From: Candidatus Saganbacteria bacterium
GTDB taxonomy: Bacteria; Margulisbacteria; WOR-1; XYC2-FULL-46-14; WPAF01
Assembly (NCBI GenBank): GCA_016223205.1
Contig: JACRPM010000003.1
Location: forward strand, 1-64,000
Reading direction: 5' to 3'
DNA length: 64,000 nt
The notes below the pieces were generated by a model. That model had not been told where the DNA came from. It did no database searches and saw only the letters and a program-made list of their open reading frames with translations. This document shows positions 60,616 to 64,000 of this stretch, in pieces. How positions within the stretch are numbered: position 1 is the first letter of the stretch; every line of letters starts with the position of its first letter. The position numbers were made by a program, and so were the translations under genes.

Positions 60616-61647
60616 CTATACTAATTTTTTAGCGGACACAACTGCCGGATATAAATTGCCGCGGATCTCGATCTCGACCGCCTGCCCCTTTCGGGAAAAT
60701 TCCTTATCGATGAATGCCAGGGCCGCCGGGGTTTTGAGGGTAGGGGAGAAAGTGCCCGAGGAAACCTGCCCGACGACTTTGCCGCCGACTTTAATTAAAT
60801 AGCCCTCGCGAGGCACGGCTTTTTCTGAAAGCTTAAGCCCCACCAACTTTTTCCCGACCATGCGGTTCTTTAACGCGGCCTTACCGATAAAATCGCCCTT
60901 CTCGAATTTGACCGCCCAGGAATAACCGACCTCTAACGGCCCGACCGCATCATTATATTCGTGCCCATAAAGCGGCAGGCCGGCCTCTAGCCTTAAGGTG
61001 TCGCGCGAACCCAACCCGCAGGGCTGGACCTTCCGATCGATAAATCCCCGCCAAACCTCAACGGAATTTTCTTTCGGCACAAAGAACTCAAAGCCGTCTT
61101 CGCCGGTATAACCGGTGCGAGAAACGCTCATCCCCTTCCAATCGGCGCAATGGTTATGCTTTAACCCGGACAGTTCGGGAGCAATATCTTTGGCTTTGGG
61201 GCCTTGCAGGGATTGCATGGCCAGACCAGAACGATGCTCAATATTTATTCCGGCAAACTTTTTAACCTGCTCATTGAAATGGGCAAGGACCTTATCCGTA
61301 TTAGAGGCATTGGCCACGATGCGATAGCGGTCTTTCAGGCGATAAACCAAGATGTCATCAATCGCTCCGCCGGATTCATTGCAGAGAATGGAATACTGGC
61401 ATTCATTTTCCGAAAGCAAGGAAGCATCGTTGGTAGCTATATATTGAATGAAAGCTAACGTCTCCGTTCCAGATAAATCAATGACGCCCATATGGCCGAT
61501 ATCGAAGATGCCGACATTGGACCGTACGGCCAAATGCTCCGCGATGATCCCGGACGGGTAAGACACAGGCATTTCCCAGCCGGCAAAAGGCACCATCTTG
61601 GCGCCGAGCGCGAGGTGTTCTTCGTAAAGCGGCGTTCTTTTGAGCAT
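60616..61647 (-). CDS. gcvT: Glycine cleavage system T protein (aminomethyltransferase)
   Basis: GcvT passes the methylene group from the H protein to tetrahydrofolate and releases ammonia. The 343-residue protein has the N-terminal LVPFAGWEMPVSYPSGI-type segment (here MVPFAGWEMPVSYP), DIGHMGVIDLSG, NEMQYS-like NECQYSILCNE, SRTGYTGEDGFEFFVP near residue 181, GLGSRDTLRLEAGLPLYGHE near 216 and YSWAVKFEKGDFIGK. The folate-binding residues are in place. It directly follows hisC (stop and start adjoin). Confidence 0.95.
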   Translation of the reverse strand: MLKRTPLYEEHLALGAKMVPFAGWEMPVSYPSGIIAEHLAVRSNVGIFDIGHMGVIDLSGTETLAFIQYIATNDASLLSENECQYSILCNESGGAIDDILVYRLKDRYRIVANASNTDKVLAHFNEQVKKFAGINIEHRSGLAMQSLQGPKAKDIAPELSGLKHNHCADWKGMSVSRTGYTGEDGFEFFVPKENSVEVWRGFIDRKVQPCGLGSRDTLRLEAGLPLYGHEYNDAVGPLEVGYSWAVKFEKGDFIGKAALKNRMVGKKLVGLKLSEKAVPREGYLIKVGGKVVGQVSSGTFSPTLKTPAALAFIDKEFSRKGQAVEIEIRGNLYPAVVSAKKLV

Positions 61648-62715
61648 TTACAGGACTTTCTTGAGGATGGCGACGAGCTTCTCACTCTGCTCCCTGGTCC
61701 CGATCGAGGCCCTTATTGCCTGCGGCAAACCAAAAGAGGACAGCGGGCGGATAATTACTCCTTCAGCCATCAGCTTTAAAAAAAACTCATCGGCCGATTT
61801 TTTGATATTGATAAAAATGAAATTGGCCTCGGTCTTTTTGTAAGACAACCCCAATTTGTCCAGTTCTGCGTAAAGATATTTTTTGCCTTCGCTATTGTTC
61901 TTAAGGGTCTTATCCAAGAAGTCTTTGTCGTTGAGAGACGCCGCCGCCCCGGCCTGTGCTAGGCGGCTTACATTAAAAGGCATCTTGGCCTTTAACATGG
62001 GGGCGATAAGATCGGCCTGGGCGATCCCGTAACCAACCCGCAGCCCCGCCAATCCGTAGAACTTGGAAAAGGTTCGCAGAACGATCAAGTTACGGCCTTC
62101 CTGGATATGTTTCAAAGAATCCGGAAATTCCTTGCTCTCAACAAACTCGGCATAGGCCTCATCTACCACTAGCAGAACATTTTCCGGGACGGTTTTCAGC
62201 AAGGCATCGAAATCCTTGGCCGCAAAGCTGGTCCCGGTAGGATTATGAGGATTGGTTAAAAAGATCAGCTTGGTCTTGGGGGTTATGGCCGCGGCGATCG
62301 CCTTAAGGTCTTGTTCGAAATTATTGAGATCGACAAAGACCAGTTTGCCGCCAAAGATGCGCGCAACTAATTCATAAACACTAAAGGTATTCTTAGAAAT
62401 TATCACTTCGTCATTCGGATTTAAGTACGTAGCGGCCAGGATCTGCATGATGTCGTCCGAGCCGTTGCCGCAGATAATGTTGTCTTTTGAAAGTCCGAAC
62501 CTCTTTGCCAGGGCCTCGCGCAAAAGATTGGCCTTCTGGTCGGGGTAGACATGAAGATTCTTGGACTCTTTGGCGATGGCCTCAAGCGCTTTAGGGGAGG
62601 GGCCAAAGGGATTTTCGTTGGAAGCCAGCTTAATGACGCCGGGCTTGGTTGGGGCTTTACCCGGGACATATTCTGCTATCCCTTCGATTTCCGGGCGAAC
62701 AAACTTTTCCGCCAT
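61648..62715 (-). CDS. hisC: Histidinol-phosphate aminotransferase
   Basis: HisC transaminates imidazole acetol-phosphate in histidine synthesis. The 355-residue class I aminotransferase has KLASNENPFGPSPKALEAI near residue 28, NGSDDIMQILAATYLNP, FLTNPHNPTGTSF near 152, VVDEAYAEF and the PLP lysine in RTFSKFYGLAGLRVGYG near residue 214. It starts the hisC-gcvT-gcvH-gcvPA run. A TATAAT lies 6 nt before the ATG, so the mRNA should be leaderless. Confidence 0.93.
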   Translation of the reverse strand: MAEKFVRPEIEGIAEYVPGKAPTKPGVIKLASNENPFGPSPKALEAIAKESKNLHVYPDQKANLLREALAKRFGLSKDNIICGNGSDDIMQILAATYLNPNDEVIISKNTFSVYELVARIFGGKLVFVDLNNFEQDLKAIAAAITPKTKLIFLTNPHNPTGTSFAAKDFDALLKTVPENVLLVVDEAYAEFVESKEFPDSLKHIQEGRNLIVLRTFSKFYGLAGLRVGYGIAQADLIAPMLKAKMPFNVSRLAQAGAAASLNDKDFLDKTLKNNSEGKKYLYAELDKLGLSYKKTEANFIFINIKKSADEFFLKLMAEGVIIRPLSSFGLPQAIRASIGTREQSEKLVAILKKVL

Positions 62716-62717
62716 GC

Positions 62718-62727
62718 TATTATTATA
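62718..62727. promoter_or_regulatory. Shared -10 region of divergent hisC and radC
   Basis: The 14-bp gap between hisC and radC start codons reads GCTATTATTATAGC, an imperfect palindrome. It offers TATAAT toward hisC (62727-62722) and TATTAT toward radC (62718-62723), each exactly 6 nt before its ATG. The -35 boxes would lie inside the opposite coding regions and are weak. Confidence 0.55.
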
Positions 62728-62729
62728 GC

Positions 62730-63410
62730 ATGAAGCAAGGCATCCGCTATTGGCCCGCGGCAGAACGGCCGCGAGAAAAGATACTGGGGCAGGGGGAGGG
62801 AAAACTTTCGAACGCCGAACTCCTGGCCCTGTTTTTAGGCAGTGGAGTGGCTGGCCGGAGCGCGGTGGGCCTGGCCCGGGAACTATTGGTGCAATTTGGG
62901 GGCTTGAGGGGGCTATTCAAGGCCGAGAACGCCGACCTTTTTAAAATTAAGGGCCTGGGCGCGGCTAAGATCGCCAAGCTTAAAGCGATAAAAGAGATAA
63001 ATCGACGCTGTCTCCAAGAAAAGCTCGAAAAGAAAAACTGGCAAGCGTCTCTGTCCGAAGTTTTAGAACTGCTTTATCAGACCATGCGCGACCTGAAAGA
63101 AGAGAAATTCCTGACGATATTTTTAAACACTCAAAATGAGATCATTAAAATGGAGCAGCTTTTTGAGGGCAGTTTAACGCAAGGGTCCGTTTATCCCCGA
63201 AAAATTATCGATCTGGCCATAAAATATGGGGCCTCGGCCCTGATCTTTGTGCACAACCATCCCTCCGGACAGCCCGACCCCAGTGCGGCGGACAAAAAGT
63301 TGACCAGGAGAATGAGGGGTCTTTGCCGCGAGTTGGAAATCAGATTGCTCGATCACATCATAGTGGGCGAAAACGGGCATATTAGCTTTGCGGAGGCGGG
63401 CCTGCTTTAA
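62730..63410 (+). CDS. radC: RadC family JAB-domain protein
   Basis: The protein has 226 residues from the ATG at 62730. The N-terminal helix-hairpin-helix part reads LSNAELLALFLGSGVAG and KIKGLGAAKIAKLKA, and the C-terminal JAB/MPN metalloenzyme domain carries FVHNHPSGQPDPSAADKKL near residue 172. RadC was once linked to DNA repair, but its true role is uncertain. The MPN zinc motif is complete. The open frame starts 27 codons earlier inside hisC; that part has no similarity and is rejected. It ends overlapping the XRE gene by 4 nt. Confidence 0.93.
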   Translation: MKQGIRYWPAAERPREKILGQGEGKLSNAELLALFLGSGVAGRSAVGLARELLVQFGGLRGLFKAENADLFKIKGLGAAKIAKLKAIKEINRRCLQEKLEKKNWQASLSEVLELLYQTMRDLKEEKFLTIFLNTQNEIIKMEQLFEGSLTQGSVYPRKIIDLAIKYGASALIFVHNHPSGQPDPSAADKKLTRRMRGLCRELEIRLLDHIIVGENGHISFAEAGLL

Positions 63411-63628
63411 TCTTTTGGCTTGAACTTCTTCCCTAAAAGCGTATCCACCGAAACCCCCAGGGCTTCGGCGATACAGGAAACCATCTCCACGCCCGGGTTT
63501 TTAGTTCTCCCCTTCTCTACGCTTAAAAGGTGAGAAGAGCTGAATTCTCCGCGGCACTTAAGAACCAGCTTTTCCCGCGAAAGGCCGGCCTTCAGGCGGT
63601 ACCTCTTTATGTTTTCCCCTATGTTCAC
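63407..63628 (-). CDS. XRE-type helix-turn-helix regulator
   Basis: This 73-residue protein is almost entirely one Cro/CI helix-turn-helix domain: GENIKRYRLKAGLSREKLVLKC, SSSHLLSVEKGRTKNPGVEMV and CIAEALGVSVDTLLG. Small single-domain XRE proteins often control their own gene or a neighbour. The divergent gene at 63706 is 77 bp away and has a strong promoter in between, so it is the likely target. That link is inference. Confidence 0.9.
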   Translation of the reverse strand: MNIGENIKRYRLKAGLSREKLVLKCRGEFSSSHLLSVEKGRTKNPGVEMVSCIAEALGVSVDTLLGKKFKPKD

Positions 63629-63656
63629 GCTTGAATTATATCTCCCGATCCGTTGC

Positions 63657-63685
63657 TTGACACGACATTAAATAGTATATATGAT
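63657..63685 (+). promoter_or_regulatory. Promoter of the gene at the right edge
   Basis: TTGACA (63657-63662), 17 bp and TATGAT (63680-63685) form a strong sigma-70 promoter. The surrounding bases are AT-rich with overlapping TATATGATATATA repeats that could be an operator for the divergent XRE regulator. No Shine-Dalgarno is visible before the ATG at 63706. Confidence 0.7.
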
Positions 63686-63705
63686 ATATAGCTAATCGTA
63701 TTTAT

Positions 63706-64000
63706 ATGCCAAAAACCGCCCTTTTTATCGAAGGGGACCGGCAGTTGCGAGAGTGCTTCGGCCGGCTATCCCAGCGCGGATTAGAGGAGCGGATTCTCTT
63801 TGCGGAAAATGAAACCGAAGCGCTAAAAATGCTCGAAGCCGATCCGGATATTTACTATCTGATTTCCGGCGGCCATACCCGGGAAACGGCAGAAGCCGTC
63901 CTGTTCAAATATCCTCGCCTGCAGATCGTCGAATTAACCCCGGAAGAAAGTAAAATGAAAGGCATGCTGTCGATGGAACTGGTGCATATTTCGGACTGCC
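63706..64000 (+). CDS. Unknown protein, cut by the window edge
   Basis: The frame is open from the ATG at 63706 to the last base (98 codons seen). The start reads MPKTALFIEGDRQLRECFGR, followed by FAENETEALKMLEADPDIYYL. The beta-alpha pattern with EGD near the start and a LEADPDIYYLISGG strand looks like a receiver or pseudo-receiver domain of a response regulator, but phospho-acceptor residues cannot be assigned with confidence. It is divergent from the XRE gene and has a strong promoter. Confidence 0.6.
   Translation, partial: MPKTALFIEGDRQLRECFGRLSQRGLEERILFAENETEALKMLEADPDIYYLISGGHTRETAEAVLFKYPRLQIVELTPEESKMKGMLSMELVHISDC

Overview
This window is a gene-dense chromosomal segment from a bacterium with a Gram-negative type envelope: lpxC, a fabZ-lpxA fusion, lpxB, rseP and an AsmA-like protein are all present. 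Its biochemistry looks anaerobic. There is a Rex NADH sensor, a B12-dependent ribonucleotide reductase, ferredoxin, sulfur-carrier proteins, and no obvious respiratory or oxygen-defence genes. The mixture (oriC block, split-type glycine cleavage genes, compact UvrC, tandem SSBs) would fit an uncultured candidate lineage such as those related to Margulisbacteria/WOR-1. That placement is inference; no rRNA gene lies in the window.

Layout. 1-1311 is an ISL3-family insertion sequence abutting the 3' end of rex. Divergent from rex, 2011-8578 (+) is a redox/sulfur run: DUF1858 protein, zinc ribbon, glutaredoxin-like protein, TrxB, NifS-like protein without its PLP lysine, DsrE-like protein, TusA, ferredoxin, NrdJ, Nth and a PHP phosphoesterase. 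8553-14225 (-) holds hisD, a sugar nucleotidyltransferase, a sugar-phosphate isomerase, a CtpA-type protease and an M23 peptidase. 14251-17287 (-) is uvrC and the rpsF-ssb-ssb-rpsR-rplI block. 17322-21326 (-) has a secreted FN3-like protein, a tiny membrane protein, ychF and a UvrD/PcrA helicase. 21343-24960 (-) is an accessory-looking cassette of two Ser/Thr kinases alternating with two homologous proteins I do not recognise. Each of the four genes has its own copy of one promoter architecture. 25009-28597 (-) is nadC-cdsA-uppS-frr-pyrH. 28651-33764 (+) has a 7TM-PAS protein, mnmG, an AsmA-like protein and an SH3-like secreted protein. A 916-residue beta-helix surface protein follows on the minus strand. 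36556-46021 (+) is pyrE, tRNA-Thr, tuf, vanW-like, the lpx genes, a DegT aminotransferase and Gfo/Idh dehydrogenase pair that resembles GnnB/GnnA, and rseP.

The replication-origin block follows. folD, mnmE, jag, yidC, yidD, rnpA and rpmH (-) diverge from dnaA, dnaN, dciA, gyrB and gyrA (+). DnaA boxes flank dnaA on both sides, and a 166-bp ISL3-like MITE sits between rpmH and dnaA. recF is absent from its usual place. The window ends with a DUF2892 protein, a GerMN protein, an incomplete glycine-cleavage cluster (gcvPA, gcvH, small membrane protein, gcvT), hisC, radC, an XRE regulator and a gene cut by the window edge.

Two genome-wide habits show up here. All five convergent gene pairs overlap at their 3' ends, leaving no room for ordinary terminators. 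Many operon-leading genes have the -10 box only 6-10 nt before the start codon, which predicts leaderless mRNAs. Most intergenic gaps are very short and genes commonly overlap by 1-14 nt, so long co-transcribed runs are likely.
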